Notes: generated by a model not told the origin, from the sequence alone. 54,837 nucleotides of DNA from Nodosilinea sp. LEGE 07298 (GCF_015207265.1 NZ_JADEXE010000012.1:1-54837), one strand, 5' to 3'. Numbered from the stretch's first letter, positions 16,207 to 26,195 are shown. Made by a program: numbers and translations.

Positions 16207-18396
16207 ATGCCAAACTTGCTGCTAATTGAAAGCCCCGGCAAAGTGAAGAAGCTGGGGCAAATCCTGGGGTCAGGCTGGGTGATCAAGGCCAGTATGGGCC
16301 ATGTGCGCGAACTCGCTAACGATGGTGACGATGCTCTGGGCTTTGACTTGGGGGCAGGCTCCATCGACTGTCGCTACCAGCCCCGAGATGACCGTGCCAA
16401 AAAGGTGCTCGCCGAACTCCGGCAGGCGGTCAAAGCCGCCGACCGGGTCTACATCGCCACCGACCCCGATCGCGAAGGCGAAACCATTGGCTGGCATCTG
16501 CAGCAGGCGCTGAATCTCCGCAATCCTCAGCGGGTGGTCTACAGCGAGATTACGCCCCAGGCGGTGAGGGCGGCGATCGCCCATCCCCGTACCCTCAACC
16601 AAGACCTCGTCGCCGCCGGACGCGCTCGGGATTGCCTTGATAAACTGGTGGGCTATACCGGTAGTCGCCATGTGGTTTGGCCCCTGAACAATGGCGCAAA
16701 ATCTATGGGGCGAGTCCAGAGCGCGACGCTGCACCTGCTTTGTGTAAGGGAGCGAGAGATTCAAGCTTTTACGCCCCAGGATTATTGGAGCGTTTGGGTT
16801 ATCTACGGAGAAGGGTTCAAGGCCTTTTACCGCAGTAGTCCCAAGCTCCAGCGAAAGGCTGCGGGCAAAGATGCCGAAGACAAAGGGGCGGACAAAGAAT
16901 CGGAGCGGGTGACCTCCCAGGAGCGGGCGGATGAACTGGTGGCGATCGCCCAAACTCACTCCCACCAAGTTCTGCATATCGAAGGCAAACAGACTACCCA
17001 ATCGCCTCCGGCCCCGTTCATTACCTCGACCTTGCAGCAGTCCGCTGGCTCCAAACTCCATTTCAGCCCTGAGCACACCATGAAGGTGGCCCAATCGCTC
17101 TACGAAAAGGGCCACATCACCTACATGCGCACCGATTCGGTGATTCTTTCCGCGCCCTTTTGTGAATCGGTGCGTCAGTACCTCCAGCTGCACGATTCCA
17201 CCAACGTGCCGCGTAAAACCACCCAGCACCGGGCCATCAAGGGATCTCAAGAGGCCCACGAAGCGATTCGCCCCACGGAGGTCAATCACCTCCCCCAGCA
17301 GCTTCAGGGAGAACTCTCCTCCGACCAAGCCAGGCTCTATGAGCTGATCTGGAATCGGGCGGTGGCCTCGCAATGTGCCCCAGCCCGCCTGCGCAAAACG
17401 CGCATCGTCACCCAGTCCGGCGACGCCTACTGGGAAGCGCGAGGCCAGGTGCTGGAATTTGCCGGGTACACCCGCTACTGGAATAACCTCAGTGCAGATT
17501 CGGTGTTGCCTGCCCTGAGCCAGGGGCAAGGACTCCAACTTGACCAGGCCCAGGCGGATGCCAAGCAGACTCAGCCGCCGCCCCGCTACAGCGAACCCAA
17601 GCTGGTGAAGGTGATGGAGCAAAAGGGGATTGGTCGCCCCAGCACCTATGCGCCGACCATCAAAACCCTGCGGCAGCGAGAATACGTGGGCCTGCTTCAG
17701 GGCAAGCTCCAGCCGACGGCATTGGGACTGGAGCTGGATGGAGCGTTGGAGAAGCTACTGCCGGATTTGATTCAGCCGGAGTTTACGGCGCAGATGGAGA
17801 CGGCCTTGGATGCGATCGCAACGGGAGAACAAGACTGGCAGGCCTACCTGATTGGTTGGAATCGGGGATATTTTGCGCCTGCGATCGCCCAAGCCAAATC
17901 CCAACTTCTCTCCCTCTCGACCTTCGCCGAGCATTCCCCGACATCGGGAGCAATGCCTGCTGAGCGATCGCCAGCCCCCACGACTAAACCCACCAACGGA
18001 CAACCAACCAAAACCAAGTGCCCCACCTGCGGCGAGGCAATGGCCAAAGTCCCCTCCCGTTCCAAGAAGATGAAAGCCAAGCACTTCCTCAAATGCTCCG
18101 GCGCGGCCTGCGGTACGGTGATGTTTTGGAATGCCAAGGCCAAACGCTACGAACTGCCCCAGGCCCAGCGCCAGGCTACCAATTCAGAATTGTTTACCGA
18201 TCATCCCTGCCCCGTGTGCGGTGCCCTACTAGAGCGCTATACCTACACCAAAGATGGGCAAGACAAAGTCATGCTGCGCTGTTCTCTGGTTGAACATCGT
18301 CGCGGCAAATGCAAGGAGGTTGCCTTTTTTCAAAGTCGTGGGGAGTTTTGGTCACCTGAATTTGGCACGCTGAAGCTGCCAGAGCCCCAAGTTTAG
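16207..18396 (+). CDS. topA: Type IA DNA topoisomerase
   Basis: The 729-aa enzyme has an N-terminal TOPRIM domain (LLLIESPGKVKKLGQILGSG, with DPDREGETIGWH at about 94-105), the catalytic-tyrosine motif ITYMRTDS (Tyr near 306), GRPSTYAPTI in the cap region, and two C-terminal four-cysteine zinc fingers (CPTCGEAM near 602 and CPVCGALLE near 667). It relaxes negative supercoils by single-strand passage. ATG 16207 follows a GAGGTG ribosome site; a GTG at 16201 would add two residues. The gene follows the mobilisation genes, and accessory topoisomerases are common on plasmids and integrative elements. It is probably an element-borne copy rather than the housekeeping one. Confidence 0.9.
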   Translation: MPNLLLIESPGKVKKLGQILGSGWVIKASMGHVRELANDGDDALGFDLGAGSIDCRYQPRDDRAKKVLAELRQAVKAADRVYIATDPDREGETIGWHLQQALNLRNPQRVVYSEITPQAVRAAIAHPRTLNQDLVAAGRARDCLDKLVGYTGSRHVVWPLNNGAKSMGRVQSATLHLLCVREREIQAFTPQDYWSVWVIYGEGFKAFYRSSPKLQRKAAGKDAEDKGADKESERVTSQERADELVAIAQTHSHQVLHIEGKQTTQSPPAPFITSTLQQSAGSKLHFSPEHTMKVAQSLYEKGHITYMRTDSVILSAPFCESVRQYLQLHDSTNVPRKTTQHRAIKGSQEAHEAIRPTEVNHLPQQLQGELSSDQARLYELIWNRAVASQCAPARLRKTRIVTQSGDAYWEARGQVLEFAGYTRYWNNLSADSVLPALSQGQGLQLDQAQADAKQTQPPPRYSEPKLVKVMEQKGIGRPSTYAPTIKTLRQREYVGLLQGKLQPTALGLELDGALEKLLPDLIQPEFTAQMETALDAIATGEQDWQAYLIGWNRGYFAPAIAQAKSQLLSLSTFAEHSPTSGAMPAERSPAPTTKPTNGQPTKTKCPTCGEAMAKVPSRSKKMKAKHFLKCSGAACGTVMFWNAKAKRYELPQAQRQATNSELFTDHPCPVCGALLERYTYTKDGQDKVMLRCSLVEHRRGKCKEVAFFQSRGEFWSPEFGTLKLPEPQV

Positions 18397-18480
18397 GTAT
18401 GGACAGACGCAGCAAGATCAATCAAATGCTGGACAGTGTTCCAGCGATCTGCCTGAAGACCTCCTGAAAGCGCAGTTTGG

Positions 18481-20715
18481 CTATTTCGAACTGAGGCCAT
18501 GTATGGAAAACACAGGCTGACTTACCTGGCCTGCTAACCGCTGACTGAGCAGGGTGTATCGTTCCTGTGCCTTTACCTGTCGTACTGCCAGGCCAATCGC
18601 CTTCTTTGGCCCTACCAGAATGGCCAACTGCTTGGCGCGGGTCAGCCCGGTATAGAGCAGATTACGGCTCAGCATCAAGTAATGCTGCATGTAGATTGGC
18701 AGAATCACCACCGGATATTCTGACCCCTGGCTTTTATGAATCGTCACCGCCCAGGCCAGGGTAATTTCATTCAGGTCCGCCCGATCATAGGTGACGCTGC
18801 GCGCCTCAAACTGAACGGTCACCTCCTGCTCCTCTAAGTCGATGGCGGTAATGGTTCCCAGATCGCCATTAAACACATCCCGGTTGTAGTCATTCACCTG
18901 CTGAATGACCCGGTCACCGACCCGTAGCGTCAGCCCGCCCCGGTTGATTTCAGCTTTGTCTGGTCCAGGGGGATTGAGCACCCCCTGCAGCACCTGGTTC
19001 AGGTTGCGTGTGCCCACGGCACCGCGGGTCATGGGGCAGAGCATCTGGATATCTCTGACCGGGTCAAAGCCCAGGTTGGGAATCAGATTTCGAAGGATAT
19101 CCTGGATGCCCTGTACCCCATCCTCGGGTTCTGGTGCCCCCAGCCACAGGCAATCGGTGACTGGGGAAGCTGACACCGATTCTAGGGCCGGATATTGCCC
19201 CTGGTTAATGGCATGGGCATTCTGCACGATGCGACTGGCCTGGGCCTGGCGAAACACCTGGGTGAGTCGGATGACCGGCACCTGTTTGGAGGCCATTAGA
19301 TCCCCCAACACGTTGCCCGCCCCCACACTGGGGAGTTGGTCGATATCGCCCACCAGCAAGAGCTGAGCCGTAGGAGGAATGGCCTTGAATAGGGAGTGGG
19401 CCAAAAACAAATCCAGCATTGAGGCTTCGTCCACCACCACCGCGTCCACCGGCAGCGGATTTTCGGTATCCCGTTTGAACCGCATCGTACTTGGGTCAAA
19501 CTCCAACAGCCGATGAATGGTTTTTGCCTCTTTGCCCGTGATCTCACTCAGGCGCTGGGCCGCCCGTCCGGTAGGGGAGGCCAGGGCCATTGACTTCCCC
19601 ATGGCCTGCCATAGGGCCACGATGGTGCGGGTGGTAAAGGTTTTGCCAGTCCCCGGCCCCCCGGTGAGAATGCAAACCCGCTGGCTGCTGGCCAGGGCCA
19701 CCGCCTGCCGTTGTTCCTCCGAGAGGGGCAGGCCCGTGGCGGCGATAAATCGATCGATCCAGCGTTTGACCCGGGGACTGTCGACCTCAAGCGGTTCCCC
19801 TAACAGGGTCTGCACCCGCGCCGCCAGGTGTCGTTCCGCCTGGTAAAACGCGGGTGCGTAGCAGACCAGACTGTCGTCCTGAGCCTGGGTGACTAACTCT
19901 CCGGTCTGGGCCATGTCTGCAATCAGGGTGGTGAGCACCTGCGGGTCGGGATGGTGATCCTCCAGCGTGAGACATTTGACCCCTTGGCTCACCAAGTCTT
20001 CCTGGGGTAGAAAGCAATGGCCCTCCTCAGCCGCTCCATTTAGGACATGCACCAGACCACTGCGGTACCGAAAGGGTGACCCCGGCGCAATGCCAAGGTT
20101 TCGAGCAATGGTGTCTGCTGTGATGAAGCCAATACCATAGACATCCTGAGCCAGTTGATAGGGATTGCGGCTAACAATCTCGATCGCATCTTCTCCGTAT
20201 TGTTTGAAGATTTTGACGGCATAGGTGGTGGATACGCCATGGCCCTGGAGAAAGAGCATCACCTCTTTGATCACCTTCTGGGTTTCCCAGGCGGTTTGAA
20301 TTAGCTTTACCCGCTTGCGGGCAATACCGGGCACTTCCTGCAGGCGTTCGATGTCATGTTCAATAATGTCGAGGGTGTCTAAGCCAAAGTGGGCCACAAT
20401 TCGTTTGGCGGTGACCGAACCCACACCTTTAATTAGACCGCTGCCCAGATACTTTTCGAGGCCCGTCAGGGTGGCGGGTTTGGTCTCGCGATACTTAAAG
20501 ACCTGGAATTGTTCGCCGTATTTGGGATGATTCCGCCACTGCCCCGTCAAGTGCAGGGTTTGCCCCGGTTGAATGTTGGCAAAGCTGCCCGTTACGGTGA
20601 CCGGTTCTGAGGTGCGCGGCACCTTGAAGCGCGCAATGGTGTAGCCAGACTCTGCCGCGTGGAACGTTAATCGCTCCACCACACCCTGTAAATATTCGGC
20701 CGGCTGTTCACCCAT
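18481..20715 (-). CDS. recD2: RecD2-type ATP-dependent 5'-3' DNA helicase
   Basis: The 744-aa protein has an N-terminal OB-like domain, tandem helix-hairpin-helix motifs (KYLGSGLIKGVGSVTAKRIV near residue 90 and EVPGIARKRV near 130), and then a superfamily 1B helicase core. The core has Walker A GGPGTGKTFTTR (near 350), Walker B VVVDEASMLD (near 425), GDIDQLPSVGAG and the C-terminal UvrD-like motif AWAVTIHKSQGSEYP. RecD2 acts alone (without RecBC) in repair and replication fork processing. It converges with topA, 84 bp apart. Confidence 0.92.
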   Translation of the reverse strand: MGEQPAEYLQGVVERLTFHAAESGYTIARFKVPRTSEPVTVTGSFANIQPGQTLHLTGQWRNHPKYGEQFQVFKYRETKPATLTGLEKYLGSGLIKGVGSVTAKRIVAHFGLDTLDIIEHDIERLQEVPGIARKRVKLIQTAWETQKVIKEVMLFLQGHGVSTTYAVKIFKQYGEDAIEIVSRNPYQLAQDVYGIGFITADTIARNLGIAPGSPFRYRSGLVHVLNGAAEEGHCFLPQEDLVSQGVKCLTLEDHHPDPQVLTTLIADMAQTGELVTQAQDDSLVCYAPAFYQAERHLAARVQTLLGEPLEVDSPRVKRWIDRFIAATGLPLSEEQRQAVALASSQRVCILTGGPGTGKTFTTRTIVALWQAMGKSMALASPTGRAAQRLSEITGKEAKTIHRLLEFDPSTMRFKRDTENPLPVDAVVVDEASMLDLFLAHSLFKAIPPTAQLLLVGDIDQLPSVGAGNVLGDLMASKQVPVIRLTQVFRQAQASRIVQNAHAINQGQYPALESVSASPVTDCLWLGAPEPEDGVQGIQDILRNLIPNLGFDPVRDIQMLCPMTRGAVGTRNLNQVLQGVLNPPGPDKAEINRGGLTLRVGDRVIQQVNDYNRDVFNGDLGTITAIDLEEQEVTVQFEARSVTYDRADLNEITLAWAVTIHKSQGSEYPVVILPIYMQHYLMLSRNLLYTGLTRAKQLAILVGPKKAIGLAVRQVKAQERYTLLSQRLAGQVSQPVFSIHGLSSK

Positions 20716-20843
20716 GGCCCTGACCGCCAGACTAAAGGCTGATACTAACGTTCTATTGTAATCAGTGGCTTCTCTCTAGTCATCCGCAAATTTGTGCTCA
20801 AGGCCAGGCTCATGTCACCGAGGCGACGATGGATGATCGCCAA

Positions 20844-21512
20844 TTACCGATTGGCAAACCAAACAACATAATCCTTGACGGGCTGGTAATTAGCAGATTT
20901 CAAATTCGTGACTTCTAAGTCACATAGCGGGAGGTGATAAATTCGACCGTCACGTTTAACCCCAACCAGAATGCCGTACAAATCATCGACGCTGAGCATC
21001 CCTTGCGCCATGACCTTCTGGCCCACTTGCAAAGATCCTCGTTCTTGAACCTCTGCGATTTCCGCCTCAAAGGGAAAGCTTAGGCAGGTCTGCAGATGAT
21101 TCTCCCAGGCGTGCCACATCGCAGTCTCATTATTCGAATCAACGCTGGCCAGTACTTGCCGGATACCAACTCCTTCTGGCCCGAGGTGGTCGAAGGCATG
21201 TTTGTCTTGCAACTGCTCGTAGACTCTGGCGACTTCCGCCGGAGTGTCTCGTGCCTCCGCCGGTTCAACCTCAGTCATCTCTAGATAAAGTTGCTCCCAG
21301 CCAAAGCCTTGCTCTTCGCATTGGGTGATGAAGTTACTAGGCATTTTCTTGAGCGTTTGGCTATCCCAATCGATGCAGACCAGATTGTCATCGGCTTGAA
21401 TCTCGGAGATGCGGCCCTGCCAGCCGCCAATATCAATGCCAAAGTCAGGGTCGGTGACCTGGGCTTTGACGACAACTGAATCGCCGATTTTGAACGGAGC
21501 AAGTTTTATCAT
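20844..21512 (-). CDS. Conserved hypothetical protein with SH3-like N-terminal fold
   Basis: The 222-aa acidic protein starts MIKLAPFKIGDSVVVKAQVT, followed by GGWQGRISEIQADDNLVCID, a pattern typical of small beta-barrel (SH3/KOW-like) domains. A similar motif recurs near residue 165 (LQVGQKVMAQGMLSVDDLYG). Related cyanobacterial proteins are often labelled calcium-binding, but I see no EF-hand loop. Function unknown. It is divergent from the helicase-associated gene, and no operon partner is visible. Confidence 0.65.
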   Translation of the reverse strand: MIKLAPFKIGDSVVVKAQVTDPDFGIDIGGWQGRISEIQADDNLVCIDWDSQTLKKMPSNFITQCEEQGFGWEQLYLEMTEVEPAEARDTPAEVARVYEQLQDKHAFDHLGPEGVGIRQVLASVDSNNETAMWHAWENHLQTCLSFPFEAEIAEVQERGSLQVGQKVMAQGMLSVDDLYGILVGVKRDGRIYHLPLCDLEVTNLKSANYQPVKDYVVWFANR

Positions 21513-21689
21513 GGGGTAAACTCACCCTAAGCTCAGAAGGGTATCTGGCTTTCGATCATAGCGGTATTATGAGGCCGTGGCGCGGGTGAGGAATCGTCTG
21601 GATTCACGCTACCCCCCCAACCTGTAGCTATTGTTCACGATTGGCGACCTGCTGAAACACGATACACAACGTCTTGATCATTCTGGCCC

Positions 21690-23570
21690 ATGGCAACCTC
21701 CACCCCCACTTACCTCAAAACCGTTAAGGAAGGCTTGAACTTCCACACTGTAGATGAGATCAAGAAGCTGCTGGGTCTACTGCCAATTCAAGACAAGCCG
21801 ACCCGGAAAGCGGAACTTGTGGACGCCGTAGCCAATTACCTGTTGGGTCCTGGCTTGAAAATCCAGTGGCAAGACCTGGACGAACTGCAACAGGCGGCCG
21901 TGGCTGAAGCCCTTTATCGCACCGGAGGTCGCCACCAGGCGGAGCAATTTAAGGCCAAATATGGGGCATTGCCCCAGTGGCACGATCGCAGTTCCATGTA
22001 TAGCTACAAGCGACCAGCGGCCAAGCTTGACCTGTTTTTCTACCCCACCGGCAACTATGCGGTCTCGAATTTGTTGCCCGAAGATCTGCGACTCAAGCTC
22101 AGTGCCTTTGTCCCTGAGCCCAAGGCCCTCACTCTGCCCAGCGCTGAACAACCGCCCCAAACCTTTCGAGTTGAACGTCGGTCCTTCGATTATGAAAAGC
22201 GTCAGTCTGTAGAGACGGCGGAAGAGGTGCCGGTGGTGTGCTGTCCCATGGAGCAAGTGGCTCAGCAAGACCTGCTGGCGGTGCTGCGGCTGATTCACCT
22301 GGGTAAAGTGAGCGTCAGCGACAAAACCCTGATGCCCAGCAAGGCTACGCTAAACACCATTGCCCCCCTCCTGCAGGGCGGCGACTACTACAGCGAAGCC
22401 GATGAACCCGACAACCATGGCCCCATTGGCCATGACCCGATTGGCACCATCAAGCCCTTTGCCTGGGCGATGCTGGTGCAGGGGGGCGGACTGGCCAGCC
22501 TAGATGGCAAGAAGCTGCAGCTGACCAAGGCAGGCCAAAAGGCGATGGGGGCTGCCCCGGCGAAAACCATTCAGGCGATCTGGAAGAAGTGGCTCAAAAC
22601 CACCTTTTTAGATGAGCTGCGTCGGGTGGAGTCGATTAAAGGTCAAACCGGAAAGGCCAAGCGCAGCTTGACGGCGGTCAGCGGTCGCCGGGCTCAGATT
22701 GTAGAGGCGCTGGGGCATTGTCCGGTGGGAGAATGGGTGACCTATGATGACCTCAAGCGCCACATGATTGGCAGTGGCCAGACCTTCGAGGTCAGCCGTA
22801 ACCCCGAGAATCTTTACATTAGCGAGCCTGGCTATGGCTACCTGTATGAGGCCGGAGGCTCCTGGAGCATTCTGCAAGATGCCTATATGAGGTGTTTTCT
22901 GTTTGAATATGCCGCTACCCTGGGGCTGCTGGATGTGGCTTATATCACGCCCTACGATGCCCCCCGAGGCGACTTTGATAGCTTCTGGGGTGCCGATGAC
23001 CTCTCGTTTTTGAGTCGCTACGATGGCTTGCTGGCATTCCGGCTCACCCCTCTGGGAGCCTTTTGTTTTGGGCTGAGCGATGCCTACACCGCCGCGCCTA
23101 TTACCACTGAAAGTACCCTGCGGGTGTTGCCCAATCTCGACGTGGTGATGACCGGAGCGCCTCTCAACCCGGCAGAACTCTTGATGATGGAGACCTTTAC
23201 CCGGCAAACAGGGGATGCGGTCTGGAAGCTGGACCGAGAAGTGGCCCTGAAAGCGGCTGAGGCGGGGCATTCGCTGCAGGAGTTTTACGACTTTTTAACC
23301 CAGGTCAGTGCTGAGGCTCTGCCCAAGACCGTCGAGCAGTTTTTTGCCGACTGCCGCAGCCGTTCCCAGAGTCTGCAAGATCAGGGGATGGCCCGACTGA
23401 TTGAATGCGCCGATGCGACTTTGGCGGCACAGATTGCCCACGACTCGCGCACGAAGAAATATTGTCAGTTGGCAGGGGAGCGGCATTTGGTGGTGTTGTT
23501 AGATCAGGAGACTCGGTTTCGGAATGGGTTGCGCAAGCTGGGGTATAGTTTGCCGATGAGTAAGGGTTAG
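21690..23570 (+). CDS. Helicase-associated protein (XPB/Ssl2 N-terminal-like), partner of the XPB gene
   Basis: The 626-aa protein begins with a SAP-like helical motif (DEIKKLLGLLPIQDKPTRKA) and in the C-terminal half contains a region reminiscent of the XPB/Ssl2 helicase-associated domain (Helicase_C_3): LRVLPNLDVVMTGAPLNPAE then ETFTRQTGDAVWKLDRE. A winged-helix-like region lies near residues 340-390. In other bacteria such proteins are encoded beside XPB-like helicases. Here the XPB gene lies 2.6 kb downstream on the same strand with foreign-looking DNA between. It probably loads or regulates the helicase in repair or defence. Confidence 0.7.
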   Translation: MATSTPTYLKTVKEGLNFHTVDEIKKLLGLLPIQDKPTRKAELVDAVANYLLGPGLKIQWQDLDELQQAAVAEALYRTGGRHQAEQFKAKYGALPQWHDRSSMYSYKRPAAKLDLFFYPTGNYAVSNLLPEDLRLKLSAFVPEPKALTLPSAEQPPQTFRVERRSFDYEKRQSVETAEEVPVVCCPMEQVAQQDLLAVLRLIHLGKVSVSDKTLMPSKATLNTIAPLLQGGDYYSEADEPDNHGPIGHDPIGTIKPFAWAMLVQGGGLASLDGKKLQLTKAGQKAMGAAPAKTIQAIWKKWLKTTFLDELRRVESIKGQTGKAKRSLTAVSGRRAQIVEALGHCPVGEWVTYDDLKRHMIGSGQTFEVSRNPENLYISEPGYGYLYEAGGSWSILQDAYMRCFLFEYAATLGLLDVAYITPYDAPRGDFDSFWGADDLSFLSRYDGLLAFRLTPLGAFCFGLSDAYTAAPITTESTLRVLPNLDVVMTGAPLNPAELLMMETFTRQTGDAVWKLDREVALKAAEAGHSLQEFYDFLTQVSAEALPKTVEQFFADCRSRSQSLQDQGMARLIECADATLAAQIAHDSRTKKYCQLAGERHLVVLLDQETRFRNGLRKLGYSLPMSKG

Positions 23571-23724
23571 GGATAGTGCGGTGCATGATGCTTTAGGCCC
23601 CATGACTCTCTCAACTATGCCAACAACTTCTCCGGTCTTGGTCGGGTAGGCGGCTCAGTAAGAAGGGGTGAACTCTGTAGCAAAAACCACATAATAGTTT
23701 ATGGACACTAGACCTGAAAAGATG

Positions 23725-23787
23725 GAGAAAGTTTCTCGCGATCTTGCTGATTTAGGTAGATAGGCAGAAGGTTTCTCGCTATCTACC
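23725..23787. promoter_or_regulatory. Repeats and hairpin upstream of the OLD-like gene
   Basis: GAGAAAGTTTCTCGCGATCT (23725-23744) recurs as CAGAAGGTTTCTCGCTATCT (23765-23784), exactly 40 bases apart. The first copy contains the palindrome GAGAAA-G-TTTCTC. In addition GGTAGATAG (23755-23763) pairs with CTATCTACC (23779-23787). These overlap in the 300-bp gap before the ATPase gene and could be an operator or attenuator. The rest of the gap (23571-23870) is A+T-rich and holds no gene. Confidence 0.4.
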
Positions 23788-23870
23788 CTGTCAAGGTTAA
23801 TATAAATTAACTCTCTAATAAGATTGTTATGTGCCGAAGCTATCCCGATGTATGGAGAGAAATCTCATAG

Positions 23871-25580
23871 ATGAAGATACGTATACAGAAGTTCAAAAAA
23901 ATTGATGATGTTGAAGTTGAGTTGTCATCAATTAACATTTTTATTGGGACAAACAATTCCGGGAAAAGCAGCTTTATACAAGGAATCCAATTCGCAACCT
24001 CTGCCTGTCAGACACTTGATTTGCTAGGTGCAAACTGGGTAAAAGGTAAATCCAAAACCCTTGCATTAGACTCAAAAGATTTCCTGTATACGCCGACTAA
24101 TGATATTTCTTATTTATATCATGGAAAGCGTCTATCGGGTTCAAGACGAAAAGAAGATCGAAATTGGATCGAGTTTACCTTGAATAATGGCAACGAATCA
24201 AAACTTAGAATATCTCGAGGTAAAAATGGTGGGTTTACAACTCTATTGGAGGGCAAGGCCTTAGGAGACGAATTGTGTTCAATAGAAAATCCATATTGCG
24301 TATATGTGCCAGGGATTGCAGGAATTCCAGTTCTAGAAAAATACGAGGTACCAATAGCAGTTAAAAAATCCGCAACAAGAGGGGATTCAAATAATTACTT
24401 AAGAAATATTCTGTACACAATAAACAGTGATGAAAATAAGTGGTCATCATTTCTTCAGTCGGTCAACTCTGTTTATAGTGATGTCGATTTATCCGTAGAC
24501 TTTGATGAGCATGCTTCCGAATACATTTATGTGTATGTATCTTCAAGTGGTATCAGATTACCTCTTGATTCGGTTGGCACCGGATTACTCCAAGTAATAC
24601 AGATATTTGCTTATATTGAATATTTTTCACCAAAGATTGTACTTCTAGATGAGCCAGATTCGCATATTCATCCTACCAAGCAGAAAGAACTAGCTAATGA
24701 ATTGGTGAAGAGATTGGCGAACAACCCAGAGTTGAAGGTGGTGTTTTCCACGCACTCTCGCTACATATTAGAAGCCTTAGAAAATGAAGCGAAAGTGGTT
24801 CATTTTCAATCAGGAAATGCGTTGGATGATGTAAAAGGTAGCAATATCCTGCTCGACATAGGAGCCGCTGATGCAGATTATCTCTTTTCTAAGAAAAATT
24901 TGAAATACGTTATTGTTACCGAAGATAAAGTAGACAATATTTCAGAGAAAAAAGAGTTTATAAAAAAGTTTTTAATAGCCAATGGCCTCCCTGAGGATGA
25001 GTTTGTTCTTCATTCCTACGAAGGTTGCACAAAAGTGGAGTTCGCTAAGATTCTTCAGGGATTTGTAAGAAAACAAATTCCTACAGCAAAAGTTATTCTC
25101 CATATCGATAGAGATCAGAAAGTCGAAGGAGACCGTGAATTAGAGAAATTAAAAGAAGATTGTCAGAATAGAGGTATATTGCTATTTGTAACAAGATTCC
25201 AAGAAATTGAGTCCTATTTTTGCACGCCACAAAATATCCAAAAAGTATACGGAATCACTGTTGAACAGGCTAAGGGAGAGTATGACAGGATAGTCGCTTC
25301 GCTAGAAGAAGAGACACGACGAAAATTGACAAATTTTATCTTACGAGATCGCCCAGAATTAGGTAAAAATAAAGAAGGCAAAATAGATATTGCCCAGGCT
25401 AACAGTATTGTAGACGAGTGGTATGCGAAATATGGGACAGAGCTAACCCCTGGAAAGGAGATGCTTGGGGCAGTTAAGAAGTTTGCTCAAGAGATACTAA
25501 AGGACGACCCGAATAAGATAGTAGGCTACTCAGACGGCCTAGCATCTGAAGATTTTCAAGCGTTATTTTATGCTCAATAA
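23871..25580 (+). CDS. AAA ATPase with TOPRIM-like C-terminus (OLD-family)
   Basis: The 569-aa protein has an ABC/SMC-type ATPase head: Walker A GTNNSGKSSF (residues 26-35), a signature-like VGTGLLQVIQ (near 237), Walker B KIVLLDEPDSHIHP (near 255) and the switch motif FSTHSRYILE (near 288). A TOPRIM-like region follows with VTEDK (near 350) and ILHIDRDQK (near 410), then a helical tail. This is the layout of OLD-family nucleases, which include GajA of Gabija and several retron effectors. They act in phage defence or DNA processing. The gene is much more A+T-rich than its neighbours. It ends 2 bp before an attC-like site, so it looks like an acquired gene cassette. Confidence 0.75.
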   Translation: MKIRIQKFKKIDDVEVELSSINIFIGTNNSGKSSFIQGIQFATSACQTLDLLGANWVKGKSKTLALDSKDFLYTPTNDISYLYHGKRLSGSRRKEDRNWIEFTLNNGNESKLRISRGKNGGFTTLLEGKALGDELCSIENPYCVYVPGIAGIPVLEKYEVPIAVKKSATRGDSNNYLRNILYTINSDENKWSSFLQSVNSVYSDVDLSVDFDEHASEYIYVYVSSSGIRLPLDSVGTGLLQVIQIFAYIEYFSPKIVLLDEPDSHIHPTKQKELANELVKRLANNPELKVVFSTHSRYILEALENEAKVVHFQSGNALDDVKGSNILLDIGAADADYLFSKKNLKYVIVTEDKVDNISEKKEFIKKFLIANGLPEDEFVLHSYEGCTKVEFAKILQGFVRKQIPTAKVILHIDRDQKVEGDRELEKLKEDCQNRGILLFVTRFQEIESYFCTPQNIQKVYGITVEQAKGEYDRIVASLEEETRRKLTNFILRDRPELGKNKEGKIDIAQANSIVDEWYAKYGTELTPGKEMLGAVKKFAQEILKDDPNKIVGYSDGLASEDFQALFYAQ

Positions 25581-25582
25581 GC

Positions 25583-25654
25583 ACCTAACGAGGCGCTGCT
25601 ACGGAAAATTTACTCGCTAGCGCTCCTAAATCTCCGCAGAGCGCGGCGTTAGGC
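25583..25654 (+). repeat. Integron attC recombination site
   Basis: The 72-bp stretch starts ACCTAAC (consensus RYYYAAC, R'') and ends GTTAGGC (GTTRRRY, R'). GAGGCGCTGCTACGG and CCGCAGAGCGCGGC form the inner L''/L' arms. The bottom strand can fold into one long imperfect hairpin with unpaired bases, as integron integrases need. It begins 2 bp after the stop codon of the OLD-like gene, the normal cassette arrangement. The DUF6933-like gene starts 14 bp after it. No integrase gene is present in the window, so this would be a lone attC. Confidence 0.78.
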
Positions 25655-25668
25655 GTCACCGAAAAATT

Positions 25669-26190
25669 ATGCCCAGTATCAAGTGCACAGCGAAACTGGC
25701 TAGACGAGCCGGTCTCAGCCTTCCCCCTCCAAGCGAAGATACGTCTGATGACTGGCACGCCAACGTTTTCACATTTGATCGTCGTTTTTATGTCATCTTC
25801 TGCGAAGATCGATCGAGACTGACTTGCCTCGCAGGACCAGTTCAAAAAGCTGACCTTCAGGATTTGGCTCAAGTCCTTAGAAATGCCCTTATGGCCGTTT
25901 TGAGTCATGAAGGTTTCAGTGAAACATCTATCCAATACGCACTGTCGAAAATCGAAGATATGTCTATGGCCAAAACTAACAATCGATCCGTTCTAGGCAC
26001 CATGAACGACAACATCTTTCATATTGAGACCTATGCTTATCAGGCAGGCGGCGTAGAAAGTATTGGTCTGGCGAATCTCGCCGCCACCGTAAACCACATG
26101 CCAATGAGCCCCCTGAAATGGAAGTACGCCATTGAAGAGTATCGCCGGAGCATCATTCACAGCGCCGCCGACACCCAACTCCCATCTTGA
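25669..26190 (+). CDS. DUF6933-like hypothetical protein
   Basis: The 173-aa protein starts MPSIKCTAKLARRAGLSLPP and continues DDWHANVFTFDRRFYVIF, resembling the small DUF6933 family of unknown function. No catalytic motif is evident. ATG 25669 lies 14 bp after the attC end, as in a downstream integron cassette, but no second attC follows. The stop is 5 bp before the XPB start, so the cassette's 3' boundary may have been lost. Association with XPB may be accidental. Confidence 0.6.
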   Translation: MPSIKCTAKLARRAGLSLPPPSEDTSDDWHANVFTFDRRFYVIFCEDRSRLTCLAGPVQKADLQDLAQVLRNALMAVLSHEGFSETSIQYALSKIEDMSMAKTNNRSVLGTMNDNIFHIETYAYQAGGVESIGLANLAATVNHMPMSPLKWKYAIEEYRRSIIHSAADTQLPS

Positions 26191-26195
26191 GCCTG

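Noticed and set aside
16270-17622. 450-codon leftward frame opposite topA
   Set aside because: Its sequence is the antisense of the conserved topoisomerase motifs, so it is a shadow of that gene.
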